DNA from: Mesaphorura yosii
Lineage: Eukaryota; Arthropoda; Collembola; Poduromorpha; Tullbergiidae
Length of the DNA: 64,000 nucleotides
Reading direction: 5' to 3'
Assembly: GCA_009869945.1 (NCBI GenBank)
Contig: WIXG01000017.1
Coordinates: 124,001 to 188,000 of the forward strand
Within the stretch, counting starts at the first letter, position 1. Every line of letters starts with the position of its first letter. The position numbers and the translations under genes were made by a program. Shown here one piece after another: positions 39,301 through 50,462 of this stretch. The notes below the pieces were generated by a model. The model had not been told where the DNA came from. It searched no databases and worked only from the letters and a program-made list of their open reading frames with translations.

Positions 39301-42025
39301 GTCCAGAAAATCCTCGAAACAATAATCTCCCACAAACACGACGACACTGACACACGCTTCTTAAAAATCCGGAAATCAGATTTTACACCCAGCACACCGC
39401 GCCGTGTTAAACATAAACTTGAGAATTCGTTTGAGAACAAATACAAATACTGTTCAGATTAGCACACACTCGAAAATCCAAAAATCCGCAACCAAGTCGG
39501 TTTCAACTTGCAAGTCGTGAGTTGTAATTGCGGACGTGGTAAACGATCACAGACGCAAAGTGGATTTTAATGCTACTGCACTTGACACCTGCAAACACAA
39601 ACAGCGACGACGACGGCGATAAGGAAGTGAATTCCAATCTGCCCCAAAATGAACTGACTGAACGAACGCGTACGGACACCGTAAAATGTAAAACTACCGC
39701 AGCAGCAGCAGTGAATGAGATGGGAATGGGCAGGATAGGCACAGAAGGATTGAATGAGACGTTTATTGCTCAGGGCATCTCTGCGTTTGCGTTTGGGGGC
39801 TCTCAAAATTAAAATACTTTTACAGCAGTGCAAGTACAAGTACAAGTACATTAAGGCAAGTGATTCTGTGATGCTGTGGCTGTGAAGAAGATAATAAACC
39901 ACTTTTATCCGTGCAGTACTCAACAGGTAAATTCTGTCTTCGACTTCGTCTTCGTATTCGTCTTCAAGTCCAAGTTTTACTTTACACCTTCGCATCAAGC
40001 ACAAGGCAACAGGCAACGCAGGCATTGTTGTGGATGAGCAGCAGCAAAGGTACATGAACGCTGTTTGCTCGTACGCATATGCGTACGTGTACAGCTAAAT
40101 CATATACGATTGTTGCTACCATACGCTTACGCGAGACAGTAGAATTCTCTTCTCATGGGTCACAGTCACAAGAAGATGCTGATGCGAATGCGGCCGGGCC
40201 GTATTCAGGATTCTGAAGATATTTGAGCAAGTACCGTAAGACAGGAATGCGAGACGTGAACGCGAGAATTTATTTACCTGTGCTGTTCGGGCTCGGGCAC
40301 TTCGTAAAATGCTAAAATGCTTCGGGGTGAACCACCAAAAATACAAACACCAGACACAAGACACAAGAATAGCGTGTCTTGATAATAAGGAAGCTGAAGC
40401 TGAAACCTGCATGCATTACAAACTTTGTATTGTATTGTGCTAAGTAATTGTAATGCCCTGCCTTGCAATTTTCGTGCAATTGCAATTGCTTTGCAATGGA
40501 TTTGGACCCAGTACCCAGAAATCAGGATTTCGACAGCAGCAGCGACCGAAACAACAATCAAAATGAACGAACGAACGAACAAGTTGAGCATGTAAAGAGA
40601 CAACATGACAAGACAGCAGCGCAGCAGCTTCTCGATGGCATCTCGACGCAACGAGGAGAAAAGAAAAAGAAAAATGAGCTCCGCGTTAACAAAAGAAGTG
40701 TTTAAATGAAGCTGCGGCTCAGGGAATCGGAATAAAAACAATTTACTTTACACGACACAGGCTTTTGTGAATGTGAACGCTGAATCGGCTGAATGTGACA
40801 ATGACGATCTGTATTGTAATTGTTGAAGTATTTCTCAAAGGATTTCGATTTCTGACGTGCCTGGAAAGGAATCTCGAATCTTATAAAGCATTCAAATTCA
40901 GGATGGGAAAGTAAATTGGACTTTGAAAACCACTTTTTGCCTTTGCGAGCATGCTGATTGGCTTCTTCGGTTCATGATCTGTAATTGCACTGCCAAATTG
41001 CAAATTGCCATCTGTATGCATGTCGTGACGTAATAATAAAATTGTGGGGGTCCATTAATTAACTTTGGACTTGGCCTGGCCTGCCTGCTACGCCATAACG
41101 AAGATTCAAATTCATTATTTCGTATCGTCGTCTTTCTTGTCTCGAGAAAGATGAAGAAGTTAAAGTTTGTTCTCATGATCAAAACTCATTTGAATATTTT
41201 ACGCACCGTGCGGAGTGCATCGACTGTGATGCGTCGCATCGCGTCTTTCATGACATGAATCGGTCTCTAACCTTGTACTTCACAGTAACCGATAGTCGGA
41301 GACTCAACTCTCGGTCGTCAGCCGGTTTAACTGGTTTCCGTGTGGGTTTGAATACTGAATTCAGCTTACGAATTTTGAATTCTCCTGAATTGAAACGAAG
41401 CGGAGCTTGGAGTTGGACACGTTTGCATATTTATTGCGCTACGCTGTAGCGCAGCTTTGCAGCATGTCTGATTTCGGTTATTTATTGGACGGGCATGACT
41501 CTGCGGCGCAATACCAAGTTGGAGATCGAATGAATCGGCAGCCGGACTGCTGCACTGCAATGTAAATTGCTACGGTAAATATTGCTACATTGCTTACAGC
41601 TGCAGAAATGTAAAATTCATTCACAGGTCTTAAAAATCATTCTCACCTGGGTTGGAACTCGAACTTATAAGAACTCATAAAGCGATGTTGATGTGATGTT
41701 TGTTAATTCAGAGCGGCAGTGGCGGCGGCGAAAGAACGTTGAGTACAATCAGAAAGAATGCAATTGTTGACATCTCTTGAGACTGCACGCAACAATGCTT
41801 TAGAGTTATCATTGCAATACACATCGCCGCGGCGCATTGTTGTGAGTCTCAATTTCGTGTGTAGAGTAAAGACAAGGCGGAGGTGGATGAACGCACATTT
41901 AATAAACAAACTGCTGAATTTATTTCAAGGGAACAAACTTGCATAGCAAACCACATACCAAATTTGACGATGAATTTATGATAATAAAATGCACTCGTAT
42001 CTTTCCAAGCAGCGGAAGGGAGGGT
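33332..42025. other. 8.7-kb stretch with no recognisable gene
   Basis: Lies between the LRR gene's first coding exon and the arginyl-tRNA synthetase 3' end. The LRR gene's upstream untranslated exon or exons and its promoter should be here. All open frames are short, overlap on both strands and match no family I know. The DNA is rich in near-repeats of ttgcaattgc, gcaatggcaatg and cattgc, and contains several short tandem tracts. A minus-strand AATAAA (41924-41919) about 100 nt past the synthetase stop is likely its poly(A) signal. Confidence 0.45.
39831..39850. repeat. CAAGTA hexamer tandem
   Basis: Just over three perfect copies of CAAGTA in non-coding DNA; other short tracts, (GAAC)4 near 40565-40580 and imperfect TTCGTC near 39941-39964, are close by. 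Confidence 0.85.
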
Positions 42026-44719
42026 TTACATCTTGGACACGGGAGTGATTGCGAGCAGGTCGAATCCCTTCTTCAGAACCGCCGCCGTCGCTTCGCAAAG
42101 AAGCAGCCTGTCCATATGAATCTTCACGATACTTCCCGCGTTATCTCGTTCAATGCAGTAGCAGGAGTCATAAAATTCGGTGAAGGCGCAAGAAATCTCA
42201 TACATCAGCTCACAAAGCGGATGCAGCATCAGCTCGTTGGTGATTCTCTCCAATACTTCTGGGAGCTTTAACAATTTCTAAAAACAATACAAGAGAAAAG
42301 ATGCTACAGTACTGCAAAATCTGTGTCACGAGGAGATTTCAAGGATTTAAACAGAAAATCAGAAAGGCGTGCGACGAAAACTGCCCGATCGATTCCACGA
42401 ACCTTGCAGAGTTTAATTTCCTTCTCGTGTTTGTAGTCTAATTGGGTCTTCTGAACGTAGTCAGTTAACTGTTGTTCAGTGACACCGGCTTTCCTTGCTA
42501 TTGATCGGATGCGAGTGTAGGCGTACAGAAGATAGACGGCAGTGTTTCCCTTATCATCCAGCATCTAGAAGAAAGCAGGGATCTTGTCAGTTTCCATAAT
42601 TATCATGTCACGGATCCAAAATCTTACCTTATCAAATGAAAATATGTATTCGTGATTCAAATTGTGGGATAAGTCGGCATACTTAATGCAGCCATAAGCG
42701 ACTGCTTCTTGTGCAGCTTCAAATTCCTCTTTCGTCAGCTCCTCGTGTCGACCCTTCTCTCGAAGCTTGTCAGCGGCTCGCTTGATTCCTATTTGAAAGA
42801 ATCAGAGAGCTTTGTTGATGCGCGACTTCAGTCACTTCATGCTCTAAGAGGAGGTGAATTGATGACAGTACCTTCGTCTAACAAATCAGCCAATCGAACG
42901 GTATCTCCAGAACGAGTCTTGAATTTCTTCTTATCGTCACCGAGCACAACTCCGAAGCCAATGTGATCAACCCGTGTCTTTTTCCTGTCTAAAATCCCAG
43001 CGCGTTCGGCACATTTGTACACAGCATCAAAATGTGTTGCTTGACCAGCATCAGTGATATAAATTATCCAGTCTGCCTTCTCTTCCTCTATGCGTTGTTT
43101 AATGCAAGCGAAGTCACTCGTGTCGTACGTGAATCCACCACCCGTCTTTTCTATCGTCAAAGGATACACAACTCCTGGTGCAAACATTATCTTGCGTCCC
43201 TCATCTTCTTCCAGTAATCCCTTTTCTTCCAGGAATTTGAGTAGATCGATCATGTGGGTTTGGTAAAACGATTCCCCTCGCTCCTGAATGACAACGCCAA
43301 GCCTGTCGTAAATGTTTTTGTGTTCTGCAACGCAAATTATGCAATTGAGTAATTGTAAATGTAAATTGCCGCGTTAGTGTTAATTCTAACCTTGACGAGA
43401 TATGTCGCAGATGAGATTCCACGCTTTAATGTATTCGGGTTTCTTAGCCTGGAGTTCTACAACGCAATTGTATGCTCGCTTCTTGAAAGCTTCATCTTCG
43501 TCGAATCGCTTCTTTGACGCCTTGAGTACGAGTCATGGCTTAAGGAAATGATCACTGGTCGATCGATCTGCACAACGCTTCAAATCTCTTACCCTGTAAA
43601 AGTCCTGAAGGTCGCTGATAGGTAGCACGAAATCTTTATTTTCCAAGTAATTTGGAAATGTGTCTTGCAAATGCGCAATCAACATCCCAAATTGTGTGCC
43701 CCAATCGCCGACGTGATTCAACCTCAACACATCGTGGCCCAAGTATTCCAGAAGACGGCAGACAGTCTCGCCAATAATCGTAGACCTGCGATCGAAAAAG
43801 TCGTTATAGTTATAGTTGGTTAGTTCCTCAATGCGTCTACGTCAGCGACATCGAGATACCTCAAGTGGCCGACATGCATCTCCTTTGCCACATTCGGCGA
43901 CGAGAAGTCAACAATAACACGTTTCTTCCGTAGTTTCAAAGGCTTCACCCCGTTAATCAAAATATTTTGTAGTTCTTCGCATACGAACTTGTTGCTCAAA
44001 TAAATATTAATGAAACCTGGCCCAGCAATTTCAAGATGATCAATTATTCCAGTGTTTTCAGGGCAATTCTGCACTATTTTTTCAGCTACTTCTCTTGGTT
44101 TAACTTTCAATTTCTGTACAAAGATTAAAGATTCTTTCAAATTGGACAGTTTTTGGCAATGAGCCTATTTGCTTATTTGAGGCAACACGTAAGAACTAAC
44201 ATTTGCAATCTGCAAGGCTACGTTACACTGGTAATCCCCAAATTTTGGATTGGTGGACTGAGTTACAGGTACGGAAGGCTCTTGAAATTCAACCTGATAA
44301 CACTTGCCGACTGCCAGGGTAAAAATTCCGCTCAACATCTCAAGGACATTCTTCATATAGTCCGGCTTGAAGTTCTTTTCCTCCTCAGCCCTCTAGAAAT
44401 GATCATCTTGTTAGAGCACTGAAACTACTGACCTTCTTCAATCGAGAACATTTACTTACGGCTTTTAAAAACTCCAGGCGGTACTTCAGCTTCTCCTTTT
44501 CCGTTTTTGGAGCAATATGTGCCTGGTCACTTCCTGAATTCAGAGACTTATTTATAGACTCCGCTTCCTTTTCTAGTTTATGCAGCATGTCCACGACTTG
44601 CTTCTCCTAAATATTCAAAAAAATTATTCAGTACAAGCAAAACACCCTCTGTTAATCTCAAATGAATCTTTGTGTACCTTAGACTCGAATTCTGCCAGAG
44701 CCTTTGCCTCAACTTCCAT
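42026..44719 (-). CDS. RARS1: Cytosolic arginyl-tRNA synthetase
   Basis: A complete 661-residue class I synthetase that charges tRNA-Arg; in animals it joins the multisynthetase complex through its N-terminal coiled coil. Ten exons: 44719-44678, 44606-44460, 44392-44201, 44113-43860, 43785-43593, 43520-43391, 43324-42872, 42788-42628, 42564-42403 and 42277-42026. Domains: a heptad-like Glu/Lys leader ([19 protein letters not shown]), the ArgRS additional domain ([18 protein letters not shown]), then [20 protein letters not shown] with the HIGH-type motif HVGH. Catalytic blocks [20 protein letters not shown] and [20 protein letters not shown] follow; eukaryotic ArgRS typically lacks a strict KMSKS. 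The anticodon domain has [19 protein letters not shown] and [11 protein letters not shown]. No ATG precedes 44719 in the upstream exon-like sequence, and this start gives a length almost equal to the human 660 aa. The sequence after CK at 42403 is intron, although its frame stays open. Confidence 0.97.
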
Positions 44720-46544
44720 ATTGTCTTCGGTGCTCAAACGGAGTCTTTTACAATTCGAGTTGCTCTCTCCGAGATCCGTGCTTGAAGTTACCCTGTGAAG
44801 TGGAGTACAAAATTATGAATTAGTCCTTAGTCCATATGCCGGCGAACACAAAAATCAAAGTGAAAGAGCAATTGCAGTGGGCGAAAGGACCTTACCCTGA
44901 AACTTGATAATGCCGCAATAGTTAGGACCAATTGCGAATACTTGCACACACTTCCGTTTTGTTTACGTTTTTATTGATATCTGACAATGTTCCTAAAATA
45001 TGTCAATGTCAAATGTCGCTAACTGCACATGCTAAACGATTCGTAAGGTCTCAAGTTCCCACACAAACAAGTATGAGACAACAAGCCATACATTCTCTGG
45101 TAAACCTTGTCAGTGCTAGAGCACATGCTTAGAGGCGTGTACTGGATGATCGAAGTTAACTGATAAGACACACCTTAATCCTTCTCTCCGAATGATATTA
45201 TTGATCTAATCCAATAGTTTTGTGAACTAAATTGTTACTGAATCAATGTGTACCAAGCTAGTTAACCCATGTTGCCCTGAATTCCATTGAATTTATGGGG
45301 AATGCGATCAGATATATATCAGAGAAACGCAGTTACGCATTAAGTCTATCCTGTTCATTATAAACATTAAAGATCTTAGCAAAAGAATTAGCAAACTTCG
45401 GCTCACTCGTCCAGCGCCAGCGCATTTATTGATGGCATTTCAGGACTTTTCATAACTTATTCGCAATGAAGTTCGAAGGCATACAAGTTGTCAGCGTCGC
45501 GCTTTTCCTCACGCGATTTCTTGATTTTCGACTGATTACATTAATTTGATTTCATGATTTCCTTAATTACAGATGCTGGCAATTAGGTTACGAACTGCTG
45601 GTTCAATAACTGGACGGAATATTCTGTCTGTAGTCTCTGTTGCGGCAGGAGACTTGCTGCATGGTGACAGAATGCCTTAATGCCTTACATATTGACTTGA
45701 GCGACCATGTACATCGAATTGATAAACGTGAGACCATATGTTAGATGTTATCGGAATCATTCGCTGGTCACGTTTAAGACATCGAATCATTCTGTGAGCA
45801 GAATATGAACATAATATGTCTCGATGCTTAAGTCGAATTGTGTTGAGCTTGTTACTTTAATTGATACTGACTGAGTCTGAGTTTTTCAATCTCAATGTGT
45901 CATTCCAGTTCCACGCACGCATGTTTCAACTGCTTCTTTGCGTGGTTGTGCCGTCTTCAGCGTCAGCACCAGAATTTTGCAAGTGTGACAAGTGACATTC
46001 CAGATTCAATCAGAATAAGAATTTATAGCACAAACTGATGGAGAAGTAAAACTTGTAACTGTAGAAAGGAGATTGATTTTGTCTGTGATTCTGGTTTAAG
46101 TTATTGACACAGAGCTTGCCAATTGAATTGCCCAGCACAGAACTGCATTATTAATTGGTAAGTACCATTAACGGCTTTGTAACTTTGTACCACTTGAAGA
46201 AGATTCGTGTTCCTGAATCCATGCACTTGGCTGGGTGCCGCCGGCGACGGGACGGACGAGGGCGTTCATTCGTCGCCGGTTGACGATGGCATTTAGATTG
46301 CGTAATCGTAACCTTAATGAATGGCTGCTTGACTTGTGAGTTTTATTTGTACGTCTGTACCTCAAGTATCAATTTCATCTTTCACGATCACGCCACACCA
46401 CGTTGCGTGAATCATTACTTGAGACTTAATCGTTAATCATTTACTAGGCTCATTGATTTGCAAAGCTTTTCGGCCGTCCTTATGCTTCTCGTATGCGTAA
46501 TGAAAAAATGGGAATTTTGACCGCTTTCAGGATTTCAAATCGAA
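44720..46544. other. Divergent promoter region, RARS1 and desaturase
   Basis: No coding gene seen. A good donor (GTAAGG) near 44893 on the minus strand with an acceptor near 44797 suggests a spliced 5' UTR for RARS1. A plus-strand acceptor (ctttcag, 46524-46530) just before the desaturase ATG suggests the same for that gene. Confidence 0.45.
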
Positions 46545-47975
46545 ATGACACCAAAAGAAAGCAAGCAGGACGCGACGGTGGACGCTTTGACTTCAACGTC
46601 TTATCAGGCTCCAGTGAAGAAAGAGTTGTTGTATGAGGGCTACCTGTACGATGTGACAGAATGGGTCCGGAGGCATCCCGGTGGTAAAATTATCGAATTC
46701 TACACACAAAGCGGTGAAGACTCTACGCTGGCAGTGCAGCAGTTCCATCAGAGGTCGACGAAGAAGGTGATGGCGATCATGAAGTCTCTCAAGCATCGGC
46801 CAGCGACTTCAGAAGAACGTAAGTTAATTGCAATTCACAATCAGCACCTTTGCTGAACGAGATGCAAAGTTTTCGTTCTGTGTTTATTCAGTGACGTTGG
46901 GACTGGACCGCGAAACAATGTCGCGACATGAAGCAATGACGAAGGACTTTCTGGCGCTGCACAAGGAGCTTCTTGACGAAGGGTATTTCGTTCCGTCCAT
47001 TCCTCACATCGTGTATCGCATCAGCGAGCTGATTGTGTTTGCGACTCTCGGGATTTATCTGCTGAGTCTACACAATGACAATGGACTGCTGAGAATTCTC
47101 GGCCTGTTTTGCTTCGCATTGTTCCAAGGGAGATCTGGATGGCTAATGCATGAAGGCGGACATCATTCGCTGACTGGAAACTCAAAATACGACCGATTTC
47201 TGCAGGCAATCATTTACGGTATGTCTGAATTTGTGCTGGGCCGAATCAAGTCCGATTAAACTCATTTTGCAAGTATTATTGATTGATTTCAGGCGTTGGA
47301 TGCGGAATGAGCAGCAGCTGGTGGTCCAGTCAGCACAACCGGCATCATGCGATGCCTCAACGCTTGAAACGCGATGTCGACTTGGAAACACTTCCTCTGC
47401 TCGCCTTCAACTCGAAGGTGGTCAAGAACCCGAAGCATGGGAGGACATTCTTCGTCCAGCACCAAGCCACACTTTTCCTGGCGATTGACACTCTGCTTGT
47501 GGCCATGCTCTGGAAATTCTATCTGCATCCCAGGTACATAATCAACAAAGGCATCAAGCAGTACCACCAGATCCTGTTTATGGCGCTCCACTACGCACTC
47601 GCCTACAATCTCGGGGTTGTGAATTATGTGATCACCGTCTGGCTGGGCTCCATGTACATTTTCGGCAACTTTTCTCTCTCACACACGCATCTGCCAGTCA
47701 CGACGGGGCCGCTGCATTGGGTTGAATTCGCCCTGCTTCACACGATGGACATTCAGCCCTCCACCTGGTGCGATTGGTGGATGGCGTACCTGAACTACCA
47801 GATTGAACACCATCTTTTCCCGACGATGCCGCAGTTCAGACACCCGCTGATTGTGGAGCGAGTTAAGGCACTGGCAGCCAAGCATGAAATTCCGTACCAC
47901 TCGACAAGTTACGCGGACGCCGTGATGAAGACTTTTAGCAATCTCAACCAAGTGTCGAAAGATCTCAGGCACTAG
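46545..47975 (+). CDS. Cytochrome b5-fused front-end fatty-acid desaturase
   Basis: A complete 427-residue front-end (delta-5/delta-6 type) acyl desaturase of the endoplasmic reticulum, which inserts a double bond between an existing one and the carboxyl end during polyunsaturated fatty-acid synthesis. Three exons: 46545-46818, 46892-47218 and 47293-47975. The N-terminal cytochrome b5 domain has the heme motif HPGG (44-47). Three histidine boxes follow: HEGGHH (178-183), HNRHH (215-219) and QIEHH (370-374). The Gln that replaces the first His of box 3 is diagnostic of front-end enzymes. Hydrophobic spans lie between boxes 1 and 2 and before box 3. Box 1 reads HEGGHH rather than the more usual HDxxH; all the histidines needed for the di-iron centre are present. 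The ATG follows a 5' UTR splice acceptor by 14 nt. Regiospecificity cannot be read from sequence. Confidence 0.93.
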
Positions 47976-48360
47976 AAGATTCAGTTGGCGTGACGTGGAG
48001 CGGCGCGGCGGGCATTATGCGTTTTGCTTTTAGCAATTTAGCATTGTTAAAATCTACTGAATAAAGGCACAGAAATTGTATAGACAAATCCATTAAACTA
48101 AACTCAAGTCTATTACTCCGACCTTGGCTTGAACTTGTCTACTGCAAACACGAGATATGACTCTAAACAAAGAAATGATGCGAAATGATTAGCAAGATTG
48201 ATTTTTGTGGTTTTATGCATGTGCAATGAAGTCGCAAGAATGTGCGAATTTATTTTAATGTCTTTTACATAAGCCACATGTGGATGCGGTATGCGGCTAA
48301 ATTCGCTAAATATAAGTGCGTAGTTTAGCTGTACGATACGAATTATGAAATGCGATTCGT
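47976..48360. other. Convergent 3' flanks
   Basis: 3' UTRs of the desaturase (AATAAA at 48060-48065) and of the next minus-strand gene (reverse AATAAA at 48254-48249). No gene. Confidence 0.5.
48060..48065 (+). terminator. Poly(A) signal AATAAA of the desaturase
   Basis: Canonical hexamer 85 nt past the stop codon. Confidence 0.7.
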
Positions 48361-49063
48361 TCAGGCTTTCAGATCGCTGCTTGAATCCGAAACTCGAGAC
48401 GCCCGTAATTGATTAATGAATTTGTTTACTATCCAGAGCGAGTACAGTGTGAACAGGAATCGGGAGATGGCCGGGACCTTCGTAATAATGGAGTAACCGG
48501 AGAGGACGTAAAAGCACAGGAATAGTATGCGAAATGTTAGCGCAGCACACCGGACAGAAAACCAGACGAAGCAGATTTTGACGCTTTTCTGCATGCAATG
48601 TAAACAAAATTTGCAAAGTGCAACCCAGCATTGGCGAAGGCGTCTTCGTTGTCGAACTGAGAAGGCAACTTACCAGTCGGGCACCATGATACAGCAGAAT
48701 CGAGAAGAAAACGTCCAGAACCCAAGATGCTAGCCAAATGATCGCCAACGCGGTTCCTTTCCATGGAACCGATTGTGGCCCGGACACACTCAGGATCCAC
48801 GGTGGCGATCCCGCGTTACGAAGCTCTTCTGGCTCAATGAATTCAGGGTTGAGAACGGCCACTCCATCCATGCCTGAGCAGTACAGAAGCACGCTCTCGA
48901 AAGTGATCAGGACGAGCGACCATAACTGTCAAAGCACACGCATGTCAGTAATTTCACCAGTAATTTGAGTGGAAATGCTTACCAAATTGATTACTGCAAC
49001 CAGCTTCACTCCGGTTCGCAGTGAAAGTTTGTCGCAACACGATTGCAGGTCCAAATCAGCCAT
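48361..49063 (-). CDS. Small multispan membrane protein, unknown function
   Basis: A predicted 186-residue membrane protein from three exons that all break in phase 0: 49063-48983, 48925-48674 and 48588-48361. Hydrophobic spans are visible around VKLVAVINLLWSLVLITF, in TALAIIWLASWVLDVFFSIL, and in the last exon around ALTFRILFLCFYVLSGYS and FLFTLYSLWIVNKFI. This gives probably four spans, with an extracytoplasmic loop between the first two (SGMDGVAVLNPEFIEPEELR). The N-terminus carries a CC pair and the C-terminus is short and Ser/Asp-rich. The layout resembles the small four-span families common in arthropods (for example DUF4728), but I cannot assign it to one. It is divergently placed relative to the adenylate cyclase, 1.4 kb away. 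Confidence 0.72.
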
Positions 49064-50462
49064 TTTCACAGGAAAGCAGTTACAGTCAGTCAGTGCAGAT
49101 TTGCAGATACAAATACAACCGAGTTTGTTGTGTGCCGTCGATCTATTTTATATGTCCGTCTTACATTTGCATTTTGCATGCGCGTCCAGTCCACTCCATT
49201 GTTCTTAAAAATAGAAATGGAAAGCGAGCAACGATTTGGGTATAACGAGTTTAGTAAGTACCCGCTAATATTGCCACCCGCAACAGGACTTGACACTCGT
49301 AATTGTCTAATTGGGCTAGAGCTTAGAAACCAGCGTCAAAGCATTCAGTATTCATTTGAATAAAAGGTTAAAAATAGAGATTTGAGATGGCCATTCATGA
49401 AGCACGATTTTAGAAAATTCATGGCATCGGCATGTAGATCTTAGCGAATATTTTTGCATTGCGCTAATACTCTAAGAAGCTAAGCTCAAGCACAACGATG
49501 TGGTGGAAATTCGGCATGAAATAATCTTCATATCACTCCGACATGGCAAATGGCAATGGTACGCCAATTTTGAAATGTCTCATGATTCATGAGATGACTG
49601 AATTGGCTTCATAAAAATAAATCCCCGGTGCAGCACGGACGGCACGAGCACGGGTGATGGGTACGTGGGTTTCCTTCCTCTTTGCAGTTTCAAGATCATA
49701 TCCATATTCGTCGGTTATCCGAGATGTGCCATGTGAGATACGGGATCGTAGATCGTATATTTATTTTGAGACTCATATTCCATTCCATTATCCATAAACC
49801 ATAACCAGCACAGCCAACACAACTGAAAGCCAAAGCGAAAAGCACTCTAGTTTGTATAAACACCCAGGGCCCAGGATCCAACAGTAAACTCCAATACCAA
49901 GCACTAAGTACTGAATCGCTGAATGACTGAATACAATGAACATTGCACACACAGAAATGGTAATGGAAAGTTCAGCCCAAAAATGAATGTCGGCTCGAGT
50001 GCTACGACGGCTTCGAGTACAGCATCTGTGTGCCTTGTGTCTGTGTCGTGTAGACAAACTTGTTCTTAGCACTTGGCTCTGACTCTGGCTCTGACTACGA
50101 TTGTCAATCAAGTCAAGCACGAACTTAGCACAGCACAGTACAGCATCAACTTGTCTTGTTGCTGCATTTGGCAAAGAACTCGAAGTATAAACAAAAACAT
50201 TCGTATTATTTAAATTTGCTGTTTGCAATTAAAGGCAGCCCGTATGAGACTTACGTAATTCTAGCGTTAGGGTCCTAAAATACTTGCAGTTTTGTCTTAG
50301 CGATTCCTTTGTTCGTCCGTACTTGATTCTAATCATGTAGACTTGTTCAATTAGTGTGATTATGGTTATCGGGTCCTAAAACCGACTGAGGCGCGGTGAC
50401 CGCGACTTGGACGGCCACGAAGACTTCGGTGTACTCGCTGGAATTGGAATGCAGTTGAAATA
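49064..50462. other. Divergent promoter region
   Basis: Between the small multispan gene and the adenylate cyclase. No exon supported; minus-strand frames at 49696-50228 have no recognisable features. Confidence 0.45.

Noticed and set aside
42304-42402. In-frame continuation of the RARS1 exon past 42403
   Set aside because: Family alignment jumps from LCK directly to LLKLPEVL in the next exon, and GTTCGT at 42402 is an adequate donor; the extra residues are intron.
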